Source of the DNA: Tissierellia bacterium
Lineage (GTDB): Bacteria > Bacillota > Clostridia > Tissierellales > Dethiosulfatibacteraceae
Assembly: GCA_007116605.1 (NCBI GenBank)
Contig: SKID01000374.1
Coordinates: forward strand, 1-7,818
Reading direction: 5' to 3'
Length of the DNA stretch: 7,818 nt
Both the position numbers and the translations under genes were made by a program. This document shows positions 1 to 5,658 of the stretch, piece after piece. A model generated the notes under the pieces. The model was not told where the DNA came from. It did not search any database and saw only the letters and a program-made list of their open reading frames with translations. The first letter of the stretch is position 1. The number at the start of each line of letters is the position of its first letter.

Positions 1-235
1 ATGCTAATGCCATTTCAATACCTGTATACTTTGTGCCTGGTATCCCTACTGCTTTTGCATTTTTGTATACATTGCCACTCACCTTTAGCTGAATTTTCGT
101 AATGTTTCCTGACAATCCTTCTGCGCTATAAGCTGCCGATAAGGCAATGGCTACTGGTTCAGTACATCCCATCGCTGGCACCACTTCTCTTTTAAGACCT
201 TCTAAAATTAAATCTCTAATTTCTTTATTTTTCAT
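1..235 (-). CDS. cyuA: L-cysteine desulfidase / serine dehydratase-alpha-like family protein (UPF0597, CyuA type), N-terminal part
   Basis: Only the first 78 codons are inside the window; the frame stays open to base 1. The recognisable signature is GCTEPVAIALSAAYSA at about residues 23-38, with Cys24 as a likely Fe-S ligand, followed by a conserved stretch with KVSGNVYKNAKAVGIPGT near residues 52-69. In this family (E. coli CyuA/YhaM, archaeal L-cysteine desulfidase, clostridial CdsB) an oxygen-sensitive Fe-S enzyme converts L-cysteine to pyruvate, ammonia and sulfide in the cytoplasm. The ATG at 235 lies inside the end of the C-S lyase gene (11-nt overlap) and is preceded by AAGGAG at 246-251, so the two genes are almost certainly co-transcribed and coupled. 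The remaining cluster cysteines lie beyond the edge. Serine as substrate is possible, since the family is also labelled serine ammonia-lyase alpha; the upstream C-S lyase favours cysteine. Confidence 0.88.
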   Translation of the reverse strand, partial: MKNKEIRDLILEGLKREVVPAMGCTEPVAIALSAAYSAEGLSGNITKIQLKVSGNVYKNAKAVGIPGTKYTGIEMALA

Positions 236-1418
236 CTTTCTTCTTCTCCTTGAGATACAGCACTGCTTTTTTTATTCTAGACAATCCTTCTTCTAAAGTG
301 CTTCGGGGGCAAGCAATATTCATTCTAAAAAAACACGCTCCTTGCTGACCAAAATCCAACCCACTATTTAAAGCAACTTTGCCATGATGAATCAAAGATT
401 GTCGTATCTGGTCATGACTTTTTTCTAATTTCCTAAAATCAAGCCATAAAAGATAGGTGCCTTCAGCATCAATCACATGAACATCCCTTAGCTCTTCTTC
501 TAAAAATTCCGCTACTCTCTTTTTGTTTTTATTCAAGTAGCACAGAAGCTCTTCCAGCCATTCTTCTCCCTGAGAATAAGCCGTTTCAAAAGCTAAAGTT
601 CCAAATGTAGAGTGACTGCTAATAGCCATTTCCACCATTTCTTGTTGATATTTTTTTCTCAATTCAGCATCAGGTATTATGGCTACTGAAGTAGCTAGTC
701 CCGCAATATTAAATGTTTTACTAGGTGCCATCAATGTCACTGTTTGTTGAGCTATTTCATGTGAAAGGGATGCTAGTGGTATATGGGTATTGTCAGGATA
801 GATGAGATCGCTATGAATTTCATCTGACACCATAATAATTTGATGTTGTAGACATATTCTTGAAAGTTTTATTAATTCATCTTTTTTCCATACACGTCCA
901 ACAGGATTGTGTGGGCTACAAAACAGCAATGCTTTCGTTTTACTATCTATTTTATTTTCTAAATCATCAAAGTCTATTTCATACTTGCCATCATTTAAGA
1001 CCAATGGATTATCTATCACATTTCGATGATTGTTTTGAATCACACGATAAAAAGGAGGATACACTGGAGATTGCAATATCATGTTTTCTCCTTCCTTAGC
1101 CAATACCCTTGCACTTAAATTTAATCCTGAAATCACTCCAGGCAAAACTAAAATCCAGTCTTTTTCAATTTTCCATCCATGTCTTTTTTGTACCCAATCA
1201 ATAAATGTAAGATAAAAAGATTCATGGGGATACACATATCCAAAAATACCATGGTTTGCTCGTTTCTCAAGTGCATTGGAAATAGGTTCTGCTACTTTAA
1301 AGTCCATATCTGCCACCCACATGGGCAGTAAATCAGGCTCATTATATTGGTCTCTTAATTTTCTCCATTTAGTAGAGTCTGTTTGGCTTCTATCAATTAC
1401 TTCATCAAAATTAAACAT
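225..1418 (-). CDS. malY: MalY/PatB-type PLP-dependent C-S beta-lyase (cystathionine/cystine beta-lyase, aminotransferase fold)
   Basis: The protein has 397 residues, the usual length for fold-type I aminotransferases of the MalY/PatB group. The opening resembles that group (DSTKWRKL at 15-22, PMWVADMDF at 32-40, GIFGYVYP at 57-64). PLP-site residues are visible: Tyr120 in SPVYPPF, Asn171 in SPHNPVGR, Asp199 in SDEIHSDL, the Schiff-base Lys234 in APSKTFNIAGL, and the carboxylate-binding Arg365 in FFRMNIACPR. Family members cleave the C-S bond of cystathionine, cystine or similar thioethers to a thiol or persulfide, pyruvate and ammonia in the cytosol. The exact substrate cannot be read from sequence, and a transaminase role is a less likely alternative. 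The ATG at 1418 has a strong GAGGAGGT site at 1423-1430. It is the first gene of a unit behind a sigma-54 promoter and overlaps the downstream cysteine desulfidase by 11 nt, indicating a sulfur amino-acid degradation pair. Confidence 0.93.
   Translation of the reverse strand: MFNFDEVIDRSQTDSTKWRKLRDQYNEPDLLPMWVADMDFKVAEPISNALEKRANHGIFGYVYPHESFYLTFIDWVQKRHGWKIEKDWILVLPGVISGLNLSARVLAKEGENMILQSPVYPPFYRVIQNNHRNVIDNPLVLNDGKYEIDFDDLENKIDSKTKALLFCSPHNPVGRVWKKDELIKLSRICLQHQIIMVSDEIHSDLIYPDNTHIPLASLSHEIAQQTVTLMAPSKTFNIAGLATSVAIIPDAELRKKYQQEMVEMAISSHSTFGTLAFETAYSQGEEWLEELLCYLNKNKKRVAEFLEEELRDVHVIDAEGTYLLWLDFRKLEKSHDQIRQSLIHHGKVALNSGLDFGQQGACFFRMNIACPRSTLEEGLSRIKKAVLYLKEKKKDEK
246..251 (-). promoter_or_regulatory. 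Ribosome binding site of the cysteine desulfidase gene, inside the malY coding sequence
   Basis: AAGGAG on the minus strand lies 10 nt before the ATG at 235 and is read by malY as part of its Lys/Glu-rich C-terminus (LKEKKKDEK). The purine-rich tail therefore serves as both coding sequence and translation signal. It supports the 235 start and translational coupling. Confidence 0.75.
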
Positions 1419-1513
1419 GATAACCTCCTCAATTATTAGTATTTAATCACCCTTTTATAGAACTTTTTCTATCCTATAGTTGTGGTCTTTTAATCATCTA
1501 TAGCTTTACTAAT

Positions 1514-1528
1514 GCAATAATGGTGCCA
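1514..1528 (-). promoter_or_regulatory. Sigma-54 (-24/-12) promoter of the malY-cyuA operon
   Basis: On the minus strand this reads TGGCAC-CATTA-TTGC, an exact match to the TGGCAC-N5-TTGC core recognised by sigma-54 (RpoN/SigL), with the GG and GC dinucleotides correctly spaced. The -24 element is at 1523-1528 and the -12 element at 1514-1517. The expected transcription start is about base 1502, leaving an 84-nt leader before the malY ATG at 1418. The next gene upstream encodes a sigma-54 activator, which makes functional use very likely. No experiment is available here. Confidence 0.88.
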
Positions 1529-1583
1529 ATTACGACATATTTTTTTATAGAAACATCCATTAAAAAAAGTTTAGATTCAAGTG

Positions 1584-1595
1584 GCTTTTAAAAGC
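1584..1595. promoter_or_regulatory. Candidate activator binding site (perfect 12-bp palindrome)
   Basis: GCTTTTAAAAGC is a perfect palindrome centred about 61 bp upstream of the -24 element, near -88 from the predicted start. That is the usual range for enhancer sites bound by dimeric Fis-type HTH domains of sigma-54 activators. It is AT-rich, so a chance palindrome is possible, and no biochemical evidence exists here. Confidence 0.4.
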
Positions 1596-1602
1596 TATAT
1601 GA

Positions 1603-1612
1603 ACGCTAGCGT
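1603..1612. promoter_or_regulatory. Candidate activator binding site (perfect 10-bp palindrome)
   Basis: ACGCTAGCGT is a perfect palindrome, GC-rich against its AT-rich surroundings. Its centre is 18 bp from the centre of the neighbouring palindrome at 1584-1595, close to two helical turns, so two dimers could sit on nearly the same face. The two half-sites are not the same sequence, which weakens the idea that one protein binds both. Confidence 0.4.
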
Positions 1613-1673
1613 CCCTTATCTAGGATGCTTAATGAGTTATATCTCACTTTTAGAATTGGGCTATCCACAAGAC

Positions 1674-1709
1674 AAAAAAGACAAATGTCTCTTTTTTGAG
1701 ATATTTGTC
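1674..1709 (-). terminator. Rho-independent terminator of the sigma-54 regulator gene
   Basis: Directly after the regulator stop codon the minus strand forms a 12-bp stem with one mismatch (arms 1698-1709 and 1680-1691), a six-A loop at 1692-1697, and a six-T run at 1674-1679. The stem begins at the base after the stop codon. It should separate regulator transcription from the malY operon, so the enzymes depend on their own promoter. Confidence 0.9.
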
Positions 1710-3467
1710 TTATATTTGAGATATTTTTCGATATAATGTGGCCCGACTAATCCCCAGTTTTTTTGCTACTTGAGCTTTACCCATTTCTGACCAACCATAA
1801 TGGTCTAATTGTTCTTTGATGATTTTTCCTTCATAAGATTGCATTAAATCTTTAAGGGTATCATTATTTTCTTTGTGATTGACTACGCAACGCTCCTTGA
1901 TATCATCTAACAGAATGACAGGACCTTCCGCAAGACTCACACCATATTCTACAATGTTTTCTAGTTCACGCACATTTCCCGGCCAATGGTAATTTTCAAG
2001 ATATGTCATGGCCTCTTCAGTAAAACCTTCGATGCTTTTTTGAAACCTTGCATTATATAAGTGAAGAAAATGACTAATTAACAGGGCAATATCTTCTTTT
2101 CTTTGTGCTAAAGAAGGTAATTTAATGGGAATCACATTTAAACGATAGTACAAGTCCTCTCTAAACATACGCTTCTCTATTAATTCTTCTAAATTCTTAT
2201 TTGTGGCAGACACCAATCTTATGTCTACTGATTTAGTTTCTATCCCACCGATACGGGTAATGCATCGATCTTGAAGAACTCTTAGTAGTTTTGCTTGCAA
2301 AAACAAGGACATATCACCAATTTCATCTAAGAAAAAGGTTCCTTTATGTGCCAACTCTAACTTACCTGGCTTGCCTTTTTGACTAGCACCTGTAAAAGCT
2401 CCTCCTTCATAACCAAACAGTTCGCTTTCTAATAATGATTCTGGAATAGCACTGCAGTTAATACTAATAAAAGGTTGTGATTGCCTTTGGCTGGCATGAT
2501 GTATGGCTCGAGCAAAAAGCTCTTTTCCTGTGCCACTTTCACCCGTAATTAAAACGGTTGAGTCGATGGTTGCAATTTTTTTTGCTTGCTCTTTTACTTT
2601 TACAAATGAACGGCTTGCTCCAATGAGGGTGTCAAATGTAAAGTTTTGTTGGCTTTCTCTGTGTCTAAAGGCAGATTTTTGAATATTCTCCATATCTGTA
2701 AATGTAATCACTGCACTTTTAACTTGTTCTTCCATATGAATCAATCTGATGGTGGTTAAAAGACTTTTTTTGTGACCACCTCTTCTTAAATCCGAAGTAT
2801 AATCAACCACATCTTGTTGACTAGATAAGGCTTCAATAATAAAATGATCTGACCATATATCTTGGATGTTTTTTTCCACCACTTCTTCAACTTTTTTGGA
2901 AATATTTAATAATTTCAATGCTTTCTCATTGATATGTTGTATTTTACCAAATTGATTGACATTAATCACACCGTTATTGACATTTTGTACAACTGCCATA
3001 AGCTCTTTATTAGTGGCCTCAATGTTTTCAAGGAGAATCTGCTCTCCTACTTTGCTACCAATTAACTCTGACATTTTCTTTAAAAAAACAAGCACATCAT
3101 CCTTAATGGATATGAGGTGTTTTCGCTGAGTTTCATTATAAGCAAAAATGCCAATGACCCCTAAAACTTGGTTTTGCCAAAAAATCGGAGCGCATATTTC
3201 GAAAGTTTCAGAGCAAAACGAGATGTTTTCACAGCCTTGACACATTTTTTCTAGCCTAGGTTTTTCTATAATAATGGTCTCTTTTTTTAATAAAGATTTT
3301 TCAAATGCAGACCCTTTCGGAGCTTGATTTTTAATTTCGCTTTTATAGGGACCTGTACCTGCCACTCGAATTAACTGGGTATCAATGATGGTCACATTAC
3401 AATTCAGAACTGCAGCGATTGCTTCTGATATTTTTTGTACCACCTCTTGAATTCTTCTGATCTCCAT
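1710..3467 (-). CDS. Sigma-54-dependent enhancer-binding transcriptional activator (Cys-cluster sensor, PAS, AAA+, Fis HTH)
   Basis: This 585-residue protein has the full architecture of a one-component sigma-54 activator. Residues 1-140 form a GAF-like sensory region with four cysteines, C76-X2-C79-X5-C85-X6-C92. Residues about 146-260 look like a PAS domain. The AAA+ domain covers about 278-510, with Walker A GESGTGKE (309-316), GAFTGA (356-361), Walker B FFLDEIG (378-384) and REDLYYRL (436-443). A Fis-type HTH occupies about 565-583 (AQVAKKLGISRATLYRKI). All motifs needed to engage sigma-54 and hydrolyse ATP are intact. The ATG at 3467 has an AGTAGGT site at 3473-3479. The next unit downstream has a consensus sigma-54 promoter, so that operon is the likely target. 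The layout recalls, from memory, PrdR- or CdsR-type regulators of clostridial amino-acid catabolism; I do not assign a symbol. There is no receiver domain, so the signal is probably a small molecule or redox state. Confidence 0.93.
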   Translation of the reverse strand: MEIRRIQEVVQKISEAIAAVLNCNVTIIDTQLIRVAGTGPYKSEIKNQAPKGSAFEKSLLKKETIIIEKPRLEKMCQGCENISFCSETFEICAPIFWQNQVLGVIGIFAYNETQRKHLISIKDDVLVFLKKMSELIGSKVGEQILLENIEATNKELMAVVQNVNNGVINVNQFGKIQHINEKALKLLNISKKVEEVVEKNIQDIWSDHFIIEALSSQQDVVDYTSDLRRGGHKKSLLTTIRLIHMEEQVKSAVITFTDMENIQKSAFRHRESQQNFTFDTLIGASRSFVKVKEQAKKIATIDSTVLITGESGTGKELFARAIHHASQRQSQPFISINCSAIPESLLESELFGYEGGAFTGASQKGKPGKLELAHKGTFFLDEIGDMSLFLQAKLLRVLQDRCITRIGGIETKSVDIRLVSATNKNLEELIEKRMFREDLYYRLNVIPIKLPSLAQRKEDIALLISHFLHLYNARFQKSIEGFTEEAMTYLENYHWPGNVRELENIVEYGVSLAEGPVILLDDIKERCVVNHKENNDTLKDLMQSYEGKIIKEQLDHYGWSEMGKAQVAKKLGISRATLYRKISQI

Positions 3468-3495
3468 GGATTACCTACTCTCGTTATAATCATTA

Positions 3496-3524
3496 AGTAT
3501 ATCATAATCCCACTGATAAGACTA
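3496..3524 (-). promoter_or_regulatory. Probable sigma-A promoter of the regulator gene (extended -10)
   Basis: On the minus strand TGA-TATACT (3496-3504) gives an extended -10 with five of six consensus bases. A weak -35, TAGTCT, lies at 3519-3524 with 17-bp spacing. The predicted start is near 3489, about 20 nt before the ATG. The site lies downstream of the terminator that ends the opp/DUF4438 unit, where a promoter is needed. An overlapping TATGAT at 3501-3506 is an alternative -10. Confidence 0.45.
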
Positions 3525-3537
3525 TATCTAGACAAGC

Positions 3538-3569
3538 AAAAAAACGCCGCAATTGAATAATGGCAGCGT
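3538..3569 (-). terminator. Rho-independent terminator of the opp-DUF4438 operon
   Basis: The minus strand reads ACGCTGC (3563-3569), a 12-nt loop (3551-3562), then GCGGCGT (3544-3550), a 7-bp GC-rich stem with one G-U pair. It is followed by seven T (3538-3544, the first shared with the stem). It lies about 60 bp after the DUF4438 stop and is the only strong terminator between that gene and the regulator. Confidence 0.82.
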
Positions 3570-3630
3570 CTTTCTCAATTTTAAGACATCATCTGACGTC
3601 TAGTAATGTCAGTCTAGTTTCGTTAGACAA

Positions 3631-4485
3631 TTAGCTTAAATAATTTACAATATTTGCTTTAGGATCAATTCGACCTTTTAATCGACTTGATTTGCTGCTA
3701 GCGATGACACAAATACCAGGACCATGACCTGACTGAATACAATTGCTATGAACCACCACGCCAATAGAAGCGGAACCCTTTAGGTACTGACGTCCAAACG
3801 TATTGTCACAGTCTTCTAGCAATACCAAGTCGCCCAGTTTCAAGTCATTGACGCCATATTTTTCATTTGCTTCTAAATCCCCTGTCATAATGTCATAATC
3901 ACCAGAAGCCGCCGAAGGACTTCCAATTCCTGAGCCCATTAAGTGAGCAGGTACTTTAGTGACAACCGGCAAAGATAATCCACCTTCTGTCTCTTCTACA
4001 CCTATTTTTTCTAGTAAACCTGGGTCTATATTCATAAAATGAATGTCTTCATAGCCTTCATATTCCAGCCCTATTCCAAAACATTTCACTAGTATGTTGT
4101 CATTAATTGCCATTTTTTCTAAGTCTTCTTGCTCAAAATGGATGAGAGTATGTTCAATGCCACCATGTCCACCTGTGACAAATCCTTTTGCACCTTTTGC
4201 CTCACCAGAAACTACTTTCGCTTCATTTCCAATACAAGATAAAATCATCAAAGCGTTATTCTCAATTTCAATATCATTTTTGATACTAACGCCTGGTTCT
4301 ACATGGTCGCCTACCAACTGCATTGCAGAATCTCCGATTTTAACATTGTAGCAAATACCTCCTACTGATGGAAGTACTTGACCATGACCTGTACTATTGA
4401 CGCGATAAGCAGCGCGATGAGTGGGACTATGAATCTTTCCTTGGGCTGATTGCATGACCAGTTTGTCTTTGTTTGATTTTAGCAT
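3631..4485 (-). CDS. DUF4438 family protein of unknown function
   Basis: The 284-residue product matches what I recall of the DUF4438 family: no signal peptide, no membrane segment, glycine-rich, and probably beta-rich and cytoplasmic. Possible metal or catalytic-site motifs include STGHGQ (31-36), GDHVEPG (59-65), TGGHGGIEH (104-112), VPAHLMGSGIGSP (178-190), GDYD (195-198), EDCDNTFGR (224-232), HSN (246-248) and SGHGPG (252-257). The recurring His-Gly and Asp residues suggest an enzyme, but no reaction is known to me. A longer frame begins at a TTG at 4497, but the GGAGG at 4491-4495 lies inside that extension and serves the ATG at 4485, so I use the latter. The gene follows the small membrane protein by 16 nt and is the last gene of the opp unit, so it may act on imported peptides or their products. 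That link rests only on position. Confidence 0.85.
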   Translation of the reverse strand: MLKSNKDKLVMQSAQGKIHSPTHRAAYRVNSTGHGQVLPSVGGICYNVKIGDSAMQLVGDHVEPGVSIKNDIEIENNALMILSCIGNEAKVVSGEAKGAKGFVTGGHGGIEHTLIHFEQEDLEKMAINDNILVKCFGIGLEYEGYEDIHFMNIDPGLLEKIGVEETEGGLSLPVVTKVPAHLMGSGIGSPSAASGDYDIMTGDLEANEKYGVNDLKLGDLVLLEDCDNTFGRQYLKGSASIGVVVHSNCIQSGHGPGICVIASSKSSRLKGRIDPKANIVNYLS

Positions 4486-4490
4486 CTGAA

Positions 4491-4495
4491 CCTCC
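4491..4495 (-). promoter_or_regulatory. Ribosome binding site that fixes the DUF4438 start
   Basis: GGAGG on the minus strand ends 5 nt before the ATG at 4485. It would be coding sequence if translation began at the upstream TTG (4497), and that TTG has no comparable site of its own. It therefore decides for the 284-residue form. Confidence 0.75.
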
Positions 4496-4501
4496 AATTC
4501 A

Positions 4502-4684
4502 TTACCATTTTAAAATTAACCAAATAAGAAAAGCAAAGAACAAAAAAACTCCGATTAGAGCGGGAATTAAATAGAAAGATAATGCAATCATCATCGCTAA
4601 AAAATCCCCTTTTTCTAGCTCAACATCTTTTTTGTCTTCATCCAGTTCTTTTTTGTTCAAAAAATTTTTTAAATTGTTAAACAT
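4502..4684 (-). CDS. Small (60-residue) membrane protein in the opp operon, function unknown
   Basis: I do not recognise a family. Residues 1-26 are highly charged (NKKELDEDKKDVELEKGD), and residues about 27-58 are almost wholly hydrophobic (FLAMMIALSFYLIPALIGVF and onward), with Pro41 in the middle. They could form one long helix or a tight two-helix hairpin. The protein ends in the Lys-Trp pair that often marks a membrane interface. The ATG at 4684 shares its A with the oppF stop (TAATG) and has GGAGA at 4691-4695, 6 nt away. A longer GTG-started frame (4708) is less likely. Intergenic spacing on the other side is 16 nt to DUF4438. Complete embedding in the operon, a good ribosome site and a clear bipartite design argue for a real gene. 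It could be a stabilising or regulatory subunit of the permease, or a membrane anchor for the DUF4438 protein; both are guesses. Confidence 0.72.
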   Translation of the reverse strand: MFNNLKNFLNKKELDEDKKDVELEKGDFLAMMIALSFYLIPALIGVFLFFAFLIWLILKW

Positions 4685-5658
4685 TAGATTTCTCCAGCGA
4701 AGTGACACGCTACAAGATGGTTTTTCTCAATTTCTCTAAATTCAGGTACAATTTCCTTGCAAATGTCTTTGACATAAGGACATCGAGTATGGAATTTGCA
4801 ACCTGTAGGGACATTCACATTACTTGGGATTTCTCCTTTTATAGCTTCCATTGTTTTACGTTTTTTAGGATCAGCTTCAGGAATAGCCGCAATTAATGCT
4901 TGTGTATAGGGATGCAAGGGTCGTCTATATAAAATTTCTTTGTCTGTCAACTCAATCAACGAGCCTAAATACATCACTCCAATACGATCGCTAATATGCT
5001 TGACCACACTTAAATCATGGGAAATAAACAAGTAAGATAGACCCATTTCATGTTTTAAGTCATTCATCAAATTTAAGATTTGTGACTGAATAGAAACATC
5101 TAAAGCAGATACAGGCTCATCGGCAACCATAAATTCTGGATTTAAAGCTAATGCTCTTGCAATACCAATTCTTTGTCTTTGTCCACCTGAAAACTGATGG
5201 GGATAGCGGTTCACATGATAAGATGCCAAACCACATTTTTCTATGATTTGAATAACACGATCTTCATAATCTTGTCCTTTTTCCACTAAATTGTGAGCTA
5301 GCAAGGCCTCTCCAACTATAGAGTTAACATTCATCCTTGGATTTAGTGAACTATAAGGATCCTGAAAAATTAACTGCATTTCTTTTCTTAGTGGCTTTAA
5401 TTCACTTCTTTTGAGTTTTGATATATTACGTCCCTTAAATATAATCTCTCCAGCAGTGGGTTCATACAGTCTTACAATCGTTCTTCCAAGAGTCGATTTA
5501 CCGCATCCTGATTCGCCTACTAGCCCGATGGTTTCACCTTTGTACATGTCGAAAGACACATCATCAACAGCTTTTAATTGAAGAGGTTGTCGAAATGCCC
5601 CTGCTTTCACAGGAAAATATTTTTTCACATTTTTGACTTCTAAAATTTTATCATGCAT
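4684..5658 (-). CDS. oppF: Oligopeptide/dipeptide ABC transporter ATP-binding protein, OppF/DppF type
   Basis: The 324-residue product is a typical peptide-importer ATPase acting at the cytoplasmic face of the membrane with OppD. Motifs in order: Walker A GESGCGKS (48-55), Q-loop Gln99 in LIFQDP, signature SGGQRQR (157-163), Walker B MVADEP (177-182), D-loop SALD (184-187) and switch His214 in FISHD. The C-terminal oligopeptide-transporter extension carries four cysteines, C287-X5-C293-X6-C300-X17-C318, the pattern that holds a [4Fe-4S] cluster in some homologues. The frame is open to an ATG at 5679, but AGGAGG at 5665-5670 falls inside that extension and is 6 nt before the ATG at 5658, so the shorter start is used. 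It overlaps the oppD end by 8 nt, and its stop shares a base with the next start. Motifs do not say which peptides are carried. Confidence 0.93.
   Translation of the reverse strand: MHDKILEVKNVKKYFPVKAGAFRQPLQLKAVDDVSFDMYKGETIGLVGESGCGKSTLGRTIVRLYEPTAGEIIFKGRNISKLKRSELKPLRKEMQLIFQDPYSSLNPRMNVNSIVGEALLAHNLVEKGQDYEDRVIQIIEKCGLASYHVNRYPHQFSGGQRQRIGIARALALNPEFMVADEPVSALDVSIQSQILNLMNDLKHEMGLSYLFISHDLSVVKHISDRIGVMYLGSLIELTDKEILYRRPLHPYTQALIAAIPEADPKKRKTMEAIKGEIPSNVNVPTGCKFHTRCPYVKDICKEIVPEFREIEKNHLVACHFAGEI
4691..4695 (-). promoter_or_regulatory. Ribosome binding site of the small membrane protein, inside the oppF 3' end
   Basis: GGAGA on the minus strand lies 6 nt before the ATG at 4684 and overlaps the last oppF codons. 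With the TAATG junction this suggests that ribosomes ending oppF reinitiate on the small gene. Confidence 0.6.

Noticed and set aside
860..1099. Open frame on the plus strand inside the malY gene
   Set aside because: It is the complement of a well-supported enzyme gene, has no ribosome binding site I can see, and its translation resembles no family.
1457..1472. Small inverted repeat ATAGAA-CTTT-TTCTAT in the malY leader
   Set aside because: Only a 6-bp AT-rich stem, too weak to call an attenuator. The 84-nt leader shows no T-box or SAM-riboswitch features.
1453..1552. Direct repeat TTTTATAGAA at 1453-1462 and 1543-1552 flanking the sigma-54 promoter
   Set aside because: Low-complexity AT sequence in an AT-rich gap; one copy lies downstream of the predicted transcription start, so a paired activator-site role is doubtful.
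1419..1709. Possibility of an unannotated gene or small RNA between the regulator and malY
   Set aside because: The gap is accounted for by a terminator, candidate activator sites, a sigma-54 promoter and a leader. I saw no convincing short frame with a ribosome binding site.
3593..3628. Two short inverted repeats (CTGAC/GTCAG and GTCTA/TAGAC) just after the DUF4438 stop
   Set aside because: Five-bp stems without a T-run; the strong terminator at 3538-3569 accounts for transcription end.
4094..4351. Open frame on the plus strand inside the DUF4438 gene
   Set aside because: Antisense shadow of a conserved protein gene; no independent support. The same holds for plus-strand frames at 4702-4896 and 6344-6526.
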